The notes under the pieces are model-generated. The model worked only from the letters and a program-made list of their open reading frames with translations, was not told the DNA's origin and made no database searches. Positions 16,501 to 23,343 of a stretch of DNA of 39,220 nucleotides are shown piece after piece; position 1 is the stretch's first letter; every line of letters begins with the position of its first letter. The translations under genes were made by a program, and so were the position numbers. The stretch comes from SHLQ01 sp964445255 (lineage in GTDB: Bacteria; Actinomycetota; Acidimicrobiia; Acidimicrobiales; SHLQ01), in assembly GCA_964445255.1 (NCBI GenBank), contig CAYUKM010000009.1:1-39220 (forward strand), in the 5' to 3' direction.

Positions 16501-16942
16501 CCCGCGAGACGGTGAACTAGCCCTCGACCTCGGTTTCCTCGCAAACTCGGTCGTCGGAACGCCGATCGAGGTTCAGGCGGACACGGTAGTCGTGGAGCCG
16601 AGCGGATCGACCTCCTCCTCGCTGGGAGACTGGTTCGAGTCGATGACCGTAGAGGAGCAGCGTCTTATCGGCCTTGGCGCGGCGGCCATCGCCCTGTTCG
16701 TGTTGATCTTTATCGTCGGTGCCGTCCGCAAGACTCGACGCCTGTGGGCCCTGGTTCCGAAGCCGGACAGAGACGAGCTAATCGACCTCCGCGAGGAAGA
16801 GTTCGAAGAGCTAATCGACCTTCGTGACGATGAAGATGTCACCGAAGACGAAGAGCCTCGCCCCAAGGTCAACCTGAAGAGCCCAACAGAGGCTCACTAC
16901 CGCCCTCGGCGTCGCCGGGGACAACGCAGGGTCAAGCGCTAG
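10523..16942 (+). CDS. giant secreted repeat protein, membrane-anchored at its C-terminus
   Basis: This is a 2139-residue surface protein. Residues 1-28 are a signal peptide (MRRNIVVMLCAVVLAIGVAG). A lectin-like or beta-rich N-terminal region of about 350 residues is followed by about twelve tandem domains of 124-170 residues, each marked by a motif like ENTGDVPLIEV. This resembles DUF11/CARDB-type beta-sandwich repeats. The motif recurs near 11685, 12110, 12540, 12922, 13327, 13705, 14080, 14452, 14854, 15278, 15788 and 16284. Many domains hold one pair of cysteines, probably a disulfide. A single membrane segment (about 2047-2068) is followed by a 71-residue cytoplasmic tail with a duplicated ELIDLR acidic block and an arginine-rich end. 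An adhesin or cell-surface scaffold role is inferred; no LPXTG motif is present. Confidence 0.88.
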   Translation: MRRNIVVMLCAVVLAIGVAGAIDDVDASGAHGFSTTWCNAPEIIPLAELTIGTVTTTENVVTSRGTSGFMGSDGPAIRMNDPGSRVQITFDQPLFFTQILFGNVDRTDSVRVDASLGSSRQPIDASSVRGSLVRAEEQSALGLTAEARTQPDGDGQIDLFVGATEVLLTNEGETPIDVVGAIGCPALELSSETVSPPAWDVERQEFVAEYEIAFSNRLANPRTSALRLQESQATTTAIDDLTIDFALGSPGFSSARVGRLRLSTDLERRRNIDFDGIGNPRLLDTPLELTDREDQTIRIEVGFTPDFNDPAWDEGVTAPAPSIQIRAAVDDISVGVGGRLIPNGVDLEAIDTLEAPSPSLRIEHSLEGEPLSGANGVVTTTERIEIINTGEAAIADLLVDYSLLDLWGEGSQILEIDGRATGGCSGLFSTAFTGAGTDTVLFDPNGLDVDGRCTVDLEVQVLPGVIPTAEGEEYETAISASARSGARQVSDDVAVRTEVAQNSELSISIESTESTNLEDGRYRFEGSLTIQNSGDQNLDSVTSRIDITNGRGLSAEPAAVIFEEIIGTEECGVTGVPAFADSGVLLSLGATLPPGDTCEFDYSMIVRPGARVSDWQIGALATMTTPRGLPVEVTDTEESFAIEEAPEVRASVDVVEITNVANGNYILDIDTTLENTGDTPLIEAETAIDAEELFGARLLNQERIVNTCAAVEGGSPLASSVVAESCVVRERLTVRPLGQLDGWFLDGEVVGRSTSTVQVQAEATSEEIIFTESPAITSTISVLSTEKLNDDSIQVRLFGSIENTGNIEIRGISNSLDLDEIFGGAEVTIEQIGAQGLSISDSYDGVRSPEMLSLRDALPAGTSGQWDMTVIATTGTDPGPFDIVSEAGARSPSRALVSSTPSAISQAVPIIGIVERSFTSENNNDGTYSVEHVVAVENSGGSDLDGINVSTDLATLFDGLILGDVNTLSSCASTVRVGSRCTFTQRATIRPGSANGPYSVTSFIGASDDDGLVALIAPEPTEAANISPVVFDEAPAIELGADFGNLENLGDGTYRVAYDFSVRNTGDVPLYDVSSPDPIQTTFGDRVVGNTVVEDSCGAVNFGNPLLPDGECTRSHDVVIRPLDSLGPWDVEYEVTGQSPSLSTVNASEEAESLTFEESVGLEAQSRFESIENRGDGRYEVTVTLEVENTSDVPLIEVVIDDAVTSYERVRTDRTLRVDSCSLVSGADPLAPGATCRVELDDVVAPGAELGPYTSTTRVIGRSPSQETIEVEAETGEFTFTERPAVTLDTRITSVETVEIETFRIVTDLDLENTGDVQINDLDLVLDLAAMFPDSAYRIDGVISDDFEINEGFGLLESTSLLVPGQAMSVGQAATVTLVLSIEPAAESGPFMGELSLVGVSPAEAETNAVIDAQIDLPSVATEIVTQSVENNQDGSYTVTTSYAIENDGSTDLEFVRLREDLAQIYAGAAARVISIDSPQITPFNLEEGPRGDDLLEWGVGLPSGERAVVTSTVLVTPGNQLGPFQAAIAASALSPAGTPVATEEQGTDEIVFVEQPALRVEQRLLRRPEWNVTGRFDVTFGIDVINDGDVELRGLQVREDLLAALGSDARIIVRGVRSETLTVNSRFDGIGRPPAEPVIGEDGEVIEQSVQNQNDIGDTRLLGGLDTLAAGATGTIEVDLTITPETRGVFNTRVVVAAQTPAGTGVGVGDDGDVIEATTLTRLSVQGELGLAKRTIGEPSVRPDGSVGVTYEILVENVGPFPLANVEVHDQLSQAFGLGSTFVTSTVRVDAGSPCVGFASSSFDGGAVDPVLVSGAELAPNEQCRIQYDVAVLPANALPGPFRSSAFAIASDPFSGTVIDDSTDGTNTDPDGNQEPGDNDIATSIRVEVPEPTVELTVEPLESLPLARDGWHEFGYRIVLDNTGPIDVDTTRLMAPFDDQWPVPFEVVGISSDDLIVNESFNGGRQQNLLESRNRLRAGVQAEITVLVQSATPRDGELALDLGFLANSVVGTPIEVQADTVVVEPSGSTSSSLGDWFESMTVEEQRLIGLGAAAIALFVLIFIVGAVRKTRRLWALVPKPDRDELIDLREEEFEELIDLRDDEDVTEDEEPRPKVNLKSPTEAHYRPRRRRGQRRVKR

Positions 16943-16950
16943 ACGTCCGA

Positions 16951-17412
16951 CTACACATCGGTTCTTGACGCGTTCTCCGCCTCGATCGCCATGACCTGAT
17001 CTACCCGTCGTTGGTGACGCCCACCCTCAAACTCGGTCGTAGCGAAGATCTCGACGATCTCTTCGGCTAGGCCGAGACCGACAACTCGCCCGCCTAAGGA
17101 CAAGATGTTTGCGTCGTTGTGTGATCGTGCTAGGCGGGCGGTGTAGAGGTCATTGCACAGCGCTGCCCGGATTCCGCGCACTTTGTTGGCGGCGAGTTGT
17201 TCGCCTTGGCCGGATCCTCCGATGACGATCCCCCAGTCAGCGTCGCCGCGTGCGACCTCTTCGCCGACCGCGGCGCAGAAGGCCGGATAATCCACCGGCT
17301 CGGTGCTGTCAGTACCTACATCGACCGTCTCGTGGCCGGCTGAGGCGAGAAACGTCAGGAGGTGGGATTTGAGGTCGTAACCAGCGTGATCGCTGCCAAG
17401 TGCTATGAGCAT
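16951..17412 (-). CDS. rpiB: ribose-5-phosphate isomerase B
   Basis: RpiB interconverts ribose 5-phosphate and ribulose 5-phosphate in the pentose phosphate pathway. The 153 residues begin with IALGSDHAGYDLK and include TDSTEPVDYPAF and IVIGGSGQGEQLAANKV. The last motif lacks the catalytic cysteine of the E. coli enzyme (CGTG) and has a Glu two residues later. This is the mycobacterial arrangement, where that glutamate serves as the base. HNDANILSLGGRVVG is the phosphate-binding region. The ATG at 17412 has AGGAAG about nine bases upstream; a GTG at 17418 is the alternative start. It is convergent with the giant repeat gene, ending 8 nt from it. Confidence 0.94.
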   Translation of the reverse strand: MLIALGSDHAGYDLKSHLLTFLASAGHETVDVGTDSTEPVDYPAFCAAVGEEVARGDADWGIVIGGSGQGEQLAANKVRGIRAALCNDLYTARLARSHNDANILSLGGRVVGLGLAEEIVEIFATTEFEGGRHQRRVDQVMAIEAENASRTDV

Positions 17413-17461
17413 GACCACATTCTTCCTGACAACGGCGCAATCCTCAAATTGTTGGGGCTAA

Positions 17462-17568
17462 GCCGATAGCAAGCCGATGCGTTCCTTCTTCACCCTTGGT
17501 ATCGCCGGCATAGGCCGATCGGACCCACTTTCGTGAAGGGTGTACACCTCTGGGCGAAAGCTGCCGAT
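17462..17568. promoter_or_regulatory. GCCGAT-repeat leader with GGTGTACACC palindrome
   Basis: The 165-bp gap between divergent rpiB and the first TadE gene holds four copies of GCCGAT (17462, 17473, 17514, 17563), the first two 11 nt apart. It also holds a perfect 10-bp palindrome GGTGTACACC (17539-17548). It may contain operators for the TadE pair. I see no convincing -35/-10 pair. Confidence 0.3.
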
Positions 17569-17577
17569 AGTCACGCT

Positions 17578-18189
17578 ATGTACGAATGGAGACGGCGCTC
17601 ACGCGCCCGACGCAGCAAGGAAAACAAGACGCTCCGCGATCGCGGAGCAGCGGCAGTGGAGTTCGCCCTGATCGCACCCTTGTTCTTCTTGGTTGTCTTT
17701 GGCGGTATCGAGTTGGGTCTCCTGGCTCGCAGCTATTTGAGTCTCGAGGACGTAACGCGTCGAGCCGCTCGTGTTGCCGCGATCCAGCGAGACAATGAAA
17801 ACGCGGACCAAGCGATCTTGCGGACCGTACAAAATCGCCTGGACACGCTCAATGGCGATTTGCTACGAGTCGTCATCTTCCGTGCCGACTCCCTGTCGAC
17901 TGAGTTCGAGGACATTGCAGCTGCCTGTCAAAACGGCACCGGAGGCCATAGCGGGACATGCACTGCTTACAACGCTGAAGACGTTGCCGACATCGTCGAC
18001 GACCCTATGTCGATTGACCCGATGGAGGGCTTTCCTGCTGCTGCCCGAAGCAACGGTAGCGAGGTAATCAACATCGGCATCCATATCGAGTACGAATACC
18101 AGTTCGCAACCGGCTTCTTCGATACCGCCACCGTGACATCAACATCGATTGAGGTAGTCGAAGCAGCTCTAGACGGGTCGGGCGGATGA
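17578..18189 (+). CDS. TadE-like pilus assembly / secreted protein
   Basis: This is a 203-residue TadE-family protein. After a basic leader (YEWRRRSRARRSKE), the TadE signature RGAAAVEFALIAPLFFLVVF forms a single N-terminal membrane helix. The remaining 150 residues are extracytoplasmic with two cysteines. TadE proteins are pseudopilins or minor components of Flp/Tad pili. The ATG at 17578 is preferred; a GTG at 17533 would extend the frame by 15 residues. The stop overlaps the ATG of the next TadE-like gene (ATGA), so the pair is coupled. No TadA ATPase, TadB/C or Flp pilin gene is nearby, so the secretion machinery must be encoded elsewhere. Confidence 0.87.
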   Translation: MYEWRRRSRARRSKENKTLRDRGAAAVEFALIAPLFFLVVFGGIELGLLARSYLSLEDVTRRAARVAAIQRDNENADQAILRTVQNRLDTLNGDLLRVVIFRADSLSTEFEDIAAACQNGTGGHSGTCTAYNAEDVADIVDDPMSIDPMEGFPAAARSNGSEVINIGIHIEYEYQFATGFFDTATVTSTSIEVVEAALDGSGG

Positions 18190-19346
18190 CCTTCACAGAC
18201 CACACTGCAATCCCTGAGAAAGAGGGCCCAACGATGGATCGATGCTCACTCTTCCGTCGACTTGTCGACGATCGCGGCGCAGTTCTCGTCGAGGCTGCAA
18301 TTGCAATTCCGCTCTTGCTTTTTGTGATCCTCGGATCGCTTGAGTTCGGTATTGCTTGGGAGACCAAGTCGTCTACAACCAACGGCATGCGCTCAGGTCT
18401 CCTGCGCGCAGCGACGCTGGCCGATGACGATGTGACCGACCTTCGTATTCTTCAGTCGATCATCGGTGAAGTTGGGGGCGACGATGCGGAGAACATCAGT
18501 TGGGTCGTCATCTTTCGTGTCGACCCGGGGGACGATATTGATATGGTCGCGGATGCGTGCGCTGACGCGATCGATTTTGGTGGCACGGTGCCGAATTGCG
18601 TCGGATACTCGAACATGACCATCCTCGACGTCGCGAACACGACGGACGCGAATGACTTCCACATGATGAACTTCGATCAGGGTGGGGGCCTCCAAGCGGA
18701 TGGAACCTATGACTGCCGGACGGGCGTGCTTGACTCGTCGTACTGTGCTGGAAGCCGGACTATCAATGGCGACGTCCAGATCGGTATTGCGTTCGAGTAC
18801 GAGCACGATTGGCTAACCGGCATTCTCCCGTTTGACGGGCCAACCTTCCGCGAAATCCAGACCACGTCGACCTTCGCTGAAGACGGAATTGTGATCACTG
18901 GAACCAACCTCGCTGTCGGACCGGGTAACACCGCTATCGACGAGGACTATGGCGGCCCCGGGAACACTCTCGCGCCGACGACCCATTCACTGGCTGTTGC
19001 GGGTAACAATGCAACCGCCACTGTACAAGAGCAGATTTACTCCGTGCCGATTGGCCTTGATACCGAAGTATGTGTCGAACTCGACTTAATTCTCATGGGT
19101 GACTGGGACCCGTTGGGTGACACCCGGGAGGACTGGATCGATGTCTCCATTGCCGAGACTGGCGAAATGACCCGGATTGACTTCGACCACGGCGGCACGG
19201 GTCCCCATATCGAGGACAACATTCCCACATTGTGTTTCGACGTGACTGGGGAGTCGGGTCCCGTGACCCTCCAGATTCAGTCCAGAGCAACGGCTACGGG
19301 TGAGACTTTTGAAATCGACCGTGTGCAAGTCAACACGCTGCCTTAG
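18186..19346 (+). CDS. second TadE-like protein with long C-terminal domain
   Basis: This is a 386-residue protein with the TadE signature DDRGAVLVEAAIAIPLLLFV at about 28-47, then an extracytoplasmic region. The part homologous to the preceding protein ends near residue 235. It is followed by about 150 residues of predicted beta structure not usual in TadE, ending FEIDRVQVNTLP, which may be a carbohydrate-binding-like beta-sandwich. The start at 18186 overlaps the upstream stop (ATGA). An internal ATG at 18234 with AGAGGG seven bases upstream is an equally plausible start and gives a leader of normal TadE length. It is convergent with the transglycosylase gene, leaving only two bases between stops. 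Confidence 0.85.
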   Translation: MTFTDHTAIPEKEGPTMDRCSLFRRLVDDRGAVLVEAAIAIPLLLFVILGSLEFGIAWETKSSTTNGMRSGLLRAATLADDDVTDLRILQSIIGEVGGDDAENISWVVIFRVDPGDDIDMVADACADAIDFGGTVPNCVGYSNMTILDVANTTDANDFHMMNFDQGGGLQADGTYDCRTGVLDSSYCAGSRTINGDVQIGIAFEYEHDWLTGILPFDGPTFREIQTTSTFAEDGIVITGTNLAVGPGNTAIDEDYGGPGNTLAPTTHSLAVAGNNATATVQEQIYSVPIGLDTEVCVELDLILMGDWDPLGDTREDWIDVSIAETGEMTRIDFDHGGTGPHIEDNIPTLCFDVTGESGPVTLQIQSRATATGETFEIDRVQVNTLP

Positions 19347-19348
19347 CA

Positions 19349-20374
19349 CTAGCCAAGCGTCGCCGCCCACGGGTTTTCTGCCAGATAGTCCGCGGCACTG
19401 CGGGGTTCGGGTTCGTCGAATCCGACCGGTAACCACAGGGTGCCTTCGGCCGAGCCGACGTACACCTCCCAGTTGTAGAACCCTCGCAGGGCCCGTTCGT
19501 CGAGTCTGACCATTTCGGCGTAGGCGAGCACGGCGTTGCCGTAGTGATCACTGTTGTTATAGCCCCACAATCCGGCACGGATGTCGTCTAGCCCGCCTCG
19601 CTGAACCAGGTAGCGGGCTGCGCCTGGGATAGCGTCGGCAGGGTCGAGCACGTCGCCGCCTTGGCTAACCTCGGGCCAAGTGGTGGGCAGGAACTGCATT
19701 GGGCCAAGCGCCCCGGCCGAACTGACACCGTCGATGCGCCCCATCACCGTTTCGATCAGATTGATACCTGCGAGTACCTCCCAGTCGATGCCGGTCTCCG
19801 CGGCACCTCGCTGATAGTGGCTGACGAGGACGTCCAGAGGCTCGGGATCAACGATTCGCCAGCCGGGTACCCGTTCGCTGACAACGCCGCCTTGGTGGAG
19901 TAACCCCAACTCGGTGCGCGCCTCAAGGTGTAGTTCTGCAATGCGGGCGTAGTCGTCGGGAAGCTCGGAGATGAACTGCTCCTGCCAATCCGGTTGGCGC
20001 AGCATCGTACGGACGATCAACTGTTCGGTGTGTCCTAGATCAGCCCAGTCGTCTTGGGTCGAACCTTCAGCCCGCAGGCCGTCCTGGACGGCGACGAACA
20101 TCGCGATCGCCTCATCGGCCGTCCTGGGAGCCTGCGGCACGGGACGGCCGTTAAACGCCCGCTCTGTGGTCTCGGGAAGGGCGGTAGTGGTCGTCGGCGC
20201 CGCGGTTGTGGTTGTCGTTGTCGTTGTCGTAGTTGTCTGTTCGACTTCGGCTACGGGGGTTTCGACAGCTGAGGAGGCATTTTCGCCATCCTCGCTGCTG
20301 CATCCTGCGAGAATTAACGCACCTACGAGAGCGGTTGCGCGCAGCGTTAACATTCGTTTCGGGGGGTTGAGCAT
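19349..20374 (-). CDS. lipoprotein lytic transglycosylase
   Basis: This is a 341-residue predicted peptidoglycan lytic transglycosylase attached to the outer face of the membrane. A lipoprotein signal ends in LILAGC (C25 lipidated). It is followed by a linker with eleven consecutive threonines and further TTTT runs (about 47-64). The transglycosylase domain spans about 170-310, with the likely catalytic E208 in GINLIETVMGRIDG and the family motif SAGALGPMQFLPTTW. The stretch GAARYLVQRGGLDDIRAGLW follows. It resembles MltB/actinobacterial SLT proteins. The ATG at 20374 has TAGGG just upstream. It is divergent from the GtrA-like gene, 57 nt away. Confidence 0.91.
   Translation of the reverse strand: MLNPPKRMLTLRATALVGALILAGCSSEDGENASSAVETPVAEVEQTTTTTTTTTTTAAPTTTTALPETTERAFNGRPVPQAPRTADEAIAMFVAVQDGLRAEGSTQDDWADLGHTEQLIVRTMLRQPDWQEQFISELPDDYARIAELHLEARTELGLLHQGGVVSERVPGWRIVDPEPLDVLVSHYQRGAAETGIDWEVLAGINLIETVMGRIDGVSSAGALGPMQFLPTTWPEVSQGGDVLDPADAIPGAARYLVQRGGLDDIRAGLWGYNNSDHYGNAVLAYAEMVRLDERALRGFYNWEVYVGSAEGTLWLPVGFDEPEPRSAADYLAENPWAATLG
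20183..20236. repeat. threonine-codon microsatellite in the transglycosylase linker
   Basis: On the reverse strand this is a run of ACN codons, eleven in a row at 20204-20236, then Ala-Ala-Pro and four more. On the forward strand it reads as repeated GTTGTC. It encodes the extracellular Thr linker and may vary in length by slippage. Confidence 0.7.
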
Positions 20375-20431
20375 TTCCCTAGTTTGGCCTGACGCACCCC
20401 TTTATGGGCGTCATGGCCTAGCCTGGTCTGA

Positions 20432-20890
20432 ATGGACCAAACTCGCCGCTTCAGCGTGGCGCGCCTCTGGGAAGACTACGGAACTCGGCTGGTGCGATTT
20501 GGCGGGGTAACGATCGTTAGCACCATCGTTGGTCTTATTACCCTTTTCGTGGGTTTACGCTTCCTTGGCCAGAGCGGTATTGTCGCCAACTTTTGGTCGG
20601 TGGTTTTCAGTACTCCACCGGCGTACTACCTAAACCGGGCCTATGTCTGGGGTCGTGGCACCACCAATCACAGTGCGTCACGTGAGGTCGGACCGTTCTG
20701 GATCATGACGCTCTTGGGTTGGGTGGTTTCGACGATCGCGATCGCCATTGCCGACACGCAGACCGATTCGAATGTTGCGCTTCTCGTCGTGCAGATGGCG
20801 GCGTTCGGTGCCCTCTGGATCGTGAAGTTCGCGTTCCTGGAGAAGTACCTGTGGCCCGATACTGACGAACGTGTCACCGAATCCCTCTGA
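20432..20890 (+). CDS. GtrA-like membrane protein
   Basis: This is a 152-residue GtrA-family membrane protein. It has four predicted membrane helices (about 22-44, 50-70, 85-107 and 113-135). The family segment PPAYYLNRAYVWGR follows the second helix, corresponding to the usual Y.LNR.WVF motif. GtrA-like proteins are thought to flip or help transfer polyprenyl-linked sugars for cell-surface polysaccharides. It overlaps the downstream methyltransferase by 20 nt and lies near a reverse-strand glycosyltransferase operon, which fits a role in envelope glycan assembly. The sugar is unknown. Confidence 0.88.
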   Translation: MDQTRRFSVARLWEDYGTRLVRFGGVTIVSTIVGLITLFVGLRFLGQSGIVANFWSVVFSTPPAYYLNRAYVWGRGTTNHSASREVGPFWIMTLLGWVVSTIAIAIADTQTDSNVALLVVQMAAFGALWIVKFAFLEKYLWPDTDERVTESL

Positions 20891-21512
20891 CAGGGGCCTA
20901 GCTGAGGCGGACGCCGAGAACGGTCGTGCCGCTCGCGGGTTTATGCCCGATAACGAAGGCGTTGCACTACACCGCTTTGCTACAGCTTGTCCTGTTGTTG
21001 GTCCCTTTCTTGAAGTTGGCAGCTACTGCGGCAAGTCGGCGATCTATCTCGGGGCCGCTGCGCGAGACTCCGGCCGGCTCCTGTTCGCTCTCGACCACCA
21101 TCGAGGCTCCGAGGAGAACCAGGTCGGCTGGGAGTGGCACGAGCCGGACCTAGTCGATCCCGAAGTCGGTTTGATCGACACACTGCCCACTTTTCGTCGG
21201 ACGATCCATGACGCAGGGCTGGAAGCCACGGTGGTTGCGCTGGTTGGAGATTCACCGGCTATTGCTGCAGTTTGGGAGACGCCCTTGGCGCTCCTGTTCA
21301 TCGATGGCGGTCATGGCGAGGAACCTGCACACCTCGACTACGAAGGTTGGGCGCACAAGCTGGTTGTAGGTGGCACGTTGCTGATCCACGATGTGTTTCC
21401 GAATCCAGCTGATGGCGGCCGACCACCGCACGAGATCTATCTTCGGGCCCTTGACGACGGCTTCACCGAAGTCGGTGCGGTCGGGTCGCTCCGAGCCCTC
21501 CGACTCAAGTGA
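20871..21512 (+). CDS. class I SAM-dependent methyltransferase (Methyltransf_24 type)
   Basis: This is a 213-residue predicted methyltransferase. The SAM-binding motif I is FLEVGSYCGKSAIYLG at about 46-61. It is followed by LLFALDHHRGSEENQVG, then LALLFIDGGHGEEPAHLDYE and GGTLLIHDVFP. The IDGGH segment is characteristic of the Methyltransf_24 group found in sugar and polysaccharide clusters. The GTG at 20871 overlaps the GtrA-like gene by 20 nt; an internal ATG at 20943 would still retain motif I. The acceptor is unknown, and the context suggests a glycan or its precursor. Confidence 0.87.
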   Translation: MSPNPSDRGLAEADAENGRAARGFMPDNEGVALHRFATACPVVGPFLEVGSYCGKSAIYLGAAARDSGRLLFALDHHRGSEENQVGWEWHEPDLVDPEVGLIDTLPTFRRTIHDAGLEATVVALVGDSPAIAAVWETPLALLFIDGGHGEEPAHLDYEGWAHKLVVGGTLLIHDVFPNPADGGRPPHEIYLRALDDGFTEVGAVGSLRALRLK

Positions 21513-21550
21513 GCGAAGCTAACGGTGATGCGTCCTAGCGGGTTCGGGAT

Positions 21551-22597
21551 CTACAAGTTCTCCTTGGCGTCGGGGAGGAGACCGTGGTCGATGAACAAAC
21601 CTGACGCCGGTGTGCGCTGGGACAGAGCGTCGTTGGCGAGCAATACAGCTGCGGCCGAATAGGTCGATTGCTCTCCGCCCGGGAAATGGACTTCCTCAGG
21701 GTGAACTTCGCCGGTCCAATAGCGACCCTGTTCGGTGCGGAGTCGCCACGTCGTATCGAACAACGTCTCGGCTGTCGTTCGGTCGCCGATAGCCAGGAAC
21801 GCGATCGCGCACTCACAGGTTTCCGCAGTGGTTACCCATGGCCGGTCGCCAACGCAGCGGATACCGAGCCCTTCCATCAAGAACGTGTCGAGACGAGCGT
21901 TGAGACGATCGGCGCCAGCTTGACCGCGTAGAGCTCCGCTCAGCACCGGGTAGTACCAGTCCATCGCCCATCGATGCTTTGGGGCGAAGGCGCCCTCTGG
22001 TTGCGTACGGACGACTTCACCGAGCCGTCGAATCTTGTCGACCCAATCACTACGGTCGACACCAACTTCTCGGCTGGCCGCAAGGGCACATCGGGCGGAG
22101 TGGTACATCGACGACGACCCCGTAAGTAGTGCAAAGGACCACGGTGTGCCATCGGCGTGACGTGCCCAAAGAACCTCACCGCGCTCGGTTTGCAGATCAA
22201 ATACCCAGTCGATCGCTCGTTCCACCACGGGAAACATCGTCTCGAGAAATCCGCGGTCACCGGTGAGCAACCAGTGATGCCACACGCCCGCGGCGATGTA
22301 GGCGATCACGTTGGCATCGAACTTGTCCTCCTCAACGCCGTTCTCGATGTAGTACTGGTGCCACGCACCAGAATCGTGTTGCAGGCCCACCAGCCAGTCA
22401 TAAGCGCGCTCCGCTTCGGAGACGAACCCCGCTGATGCCATCGCCATCGCAGCCTCGACATGGTTCCACGGGTCTGCGTGACCGCCGGGAAACCAGGGGA
22501 TCATCCCCGTTGGCAATTGCCACTCCACGATGGATGCCCCTGTGGTCTCGATTTGGGCGTCGTTTAGCTGGCCAGAAGTCGGGCGCGGGTCGCTCAT
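21551..22597 (-). CDS. six-hairpin (alpha/alpha toroid) carbohydrate-active-like protein
   Basis: This is a 348-residue protein of the prenyltransferase/six-hairpin glycosidase-like type. It is helical, with repeated hairpin pairs such as AERAYDWLVGLQHDSGAWH, FPVVERAIDWVFDLQTERGE and CAIAFLAIGDRTTAETLF. Aromatic and acidic residues are abundant (GGHADPWNHVEAAMA; YWTGEVHPEEVHFPGGEQ), as in alpha/alpha-toroid sugar enzymes. The frame extends to 22795, but the ATG at 22597 overlaps the methyltransferase stop (ATGA), so it is the coupled start. It is the last gene of a glycosyltransferase-methyltransferase operon, which suggests glycan processing. The precise reaction is unknown and it may be annotated as a prenyltransferase by homology alone. 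Confidence 0.82.
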   Translation of the reverse strand: MSDPRPTSGQLNDAQIETTGASIVEWQLPTGMIPWFPGGHADPWNHVEAAMAMASAGFVSEAERAYDWLVGLQHDSGAWHQYYIENGVEEDKFDANVIAYIAAGVWHHWLLTGDRGFLETMFPVVERAIDWVFDLQTERGEVLWARHADGTPWSFALLTGSSSMYHSARCALAASREVGVDRSDWVDKIRRLGEVVRTQPEGAFAPKHRWAMDWYYPVLSGALRGQAGADRLNARLDTFLMEGLGIRCVGDRPWVTTAETCECAIAFLAIGDRTTAETLFDTTWRLRTEQGRYWTGEVHPEEVHFPGGEQSTYSAAAVLLANDALSQRTPASGLFIDHGLLPDAKENL

Positions 22598-23340
22598 CGG
22601 ATTGCTCGCATGCGAGGGATCGGTTTTGTCGCGTACACGACGAGCGACTTTCCCAGCACCGGGTTCAAGATACGGTCTGCGACCTTCGTCGCGGTCGGTT
22701 GCTCCATGATGTCCCAGGTCAGAAAACGGTTGTAGGCCGAGGTCAGCGGGTTCGCCTCGACGTCGGCTTGTGGTCCAACCGCACAGCGCAGCCACCAGTA
22801 CGGCGTATGCAACGAGTGGGCGCGGTGCGAATCGAACACCGTCAGTCCAGCCGAACGCATCCGATCAGCAAGCTCGCCTCGGTCATATATCCGCACGTGC
22901 CCGCCCTCGACTTTGGGCGCGTGGTACTCATCAGACAATGCCCAGCAAATCCGCTCTGGAAGGTGCGCTGGCACCGTTGCTGCGATCGTTCCACCCGGTC
23001 GCAGCACCCGAGTGAGCTCGGCCAACGCGGCCACATCGTCGTCGATGTGTTCGAGAACCTCCGAAGCGATGATCCGATCGAAGGAATCGTCTGGGAACGG
23101 AAGCTGGGTCACATCACCATTGCAGGATGCCGAAGACACGCCATCGGGAAGCTCATCCTCGGCTTCCATAGCCGCAACCCACGTGTCGACTTCGATGAGC
23201 TCCGGCAACGCAAAGTCGCTGCTGACAACATCGGCCCCACGTCGCAGCGCCTCATAGCTGTGCCGCCCAAACCCACAGCCGATGTCGAGCAAACGATCGC
23301 CAGCGTGCAGATCCAGCCGCTCATAATCCACGGTAAGCAT
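22594..23340 (-). CDS. class I SAM-dependent methyltransferase
   Basis: This is a 248-residue methyltransferase of the Methyltransf_11 group. Motif I is RLLDIGCGFGRHSYEAL at about 16-32. FPDDSFDRIIASEVLEHIDD and the post-motif LTRVLRPGGTIAATVPA follow. The C-terminal part (PYWWLRCAVGPQ) is rich in aromatic residues. It lies between the glycosyltransferase (3-nt gap upstream) and the six-hairpin protein (4-nt overlap downstream), so all three are one transcription unit. The substrate is unknown; methylation of a lipid-linked sugar or polysaccharide is the simplest guess from context. Confidence 0.9.
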   Translation of the reverse strand: MLTVDYERLDLHAGDRLLDIGCGFGRHSYEALRRGADVVSSDFALPELIEVDTWVAAMEAEDELPDGVSSASCNGDVTQLPFPDDSFDRIIASEVLEHIDDDVAALAELTRVLRPGGTIAATVPAHLPERICWALSDEYHAPKVEGGHVRIYDRGELADRMRSAGLTVFDSHRAHSLHTPYWWLRCAVGPQADVEANPLTSAYNRFLTWDIMEQPTATKVADRILNPVLGKSLVVYATKPIPRMRAIR

Positions 23341-23343
23341 GGG

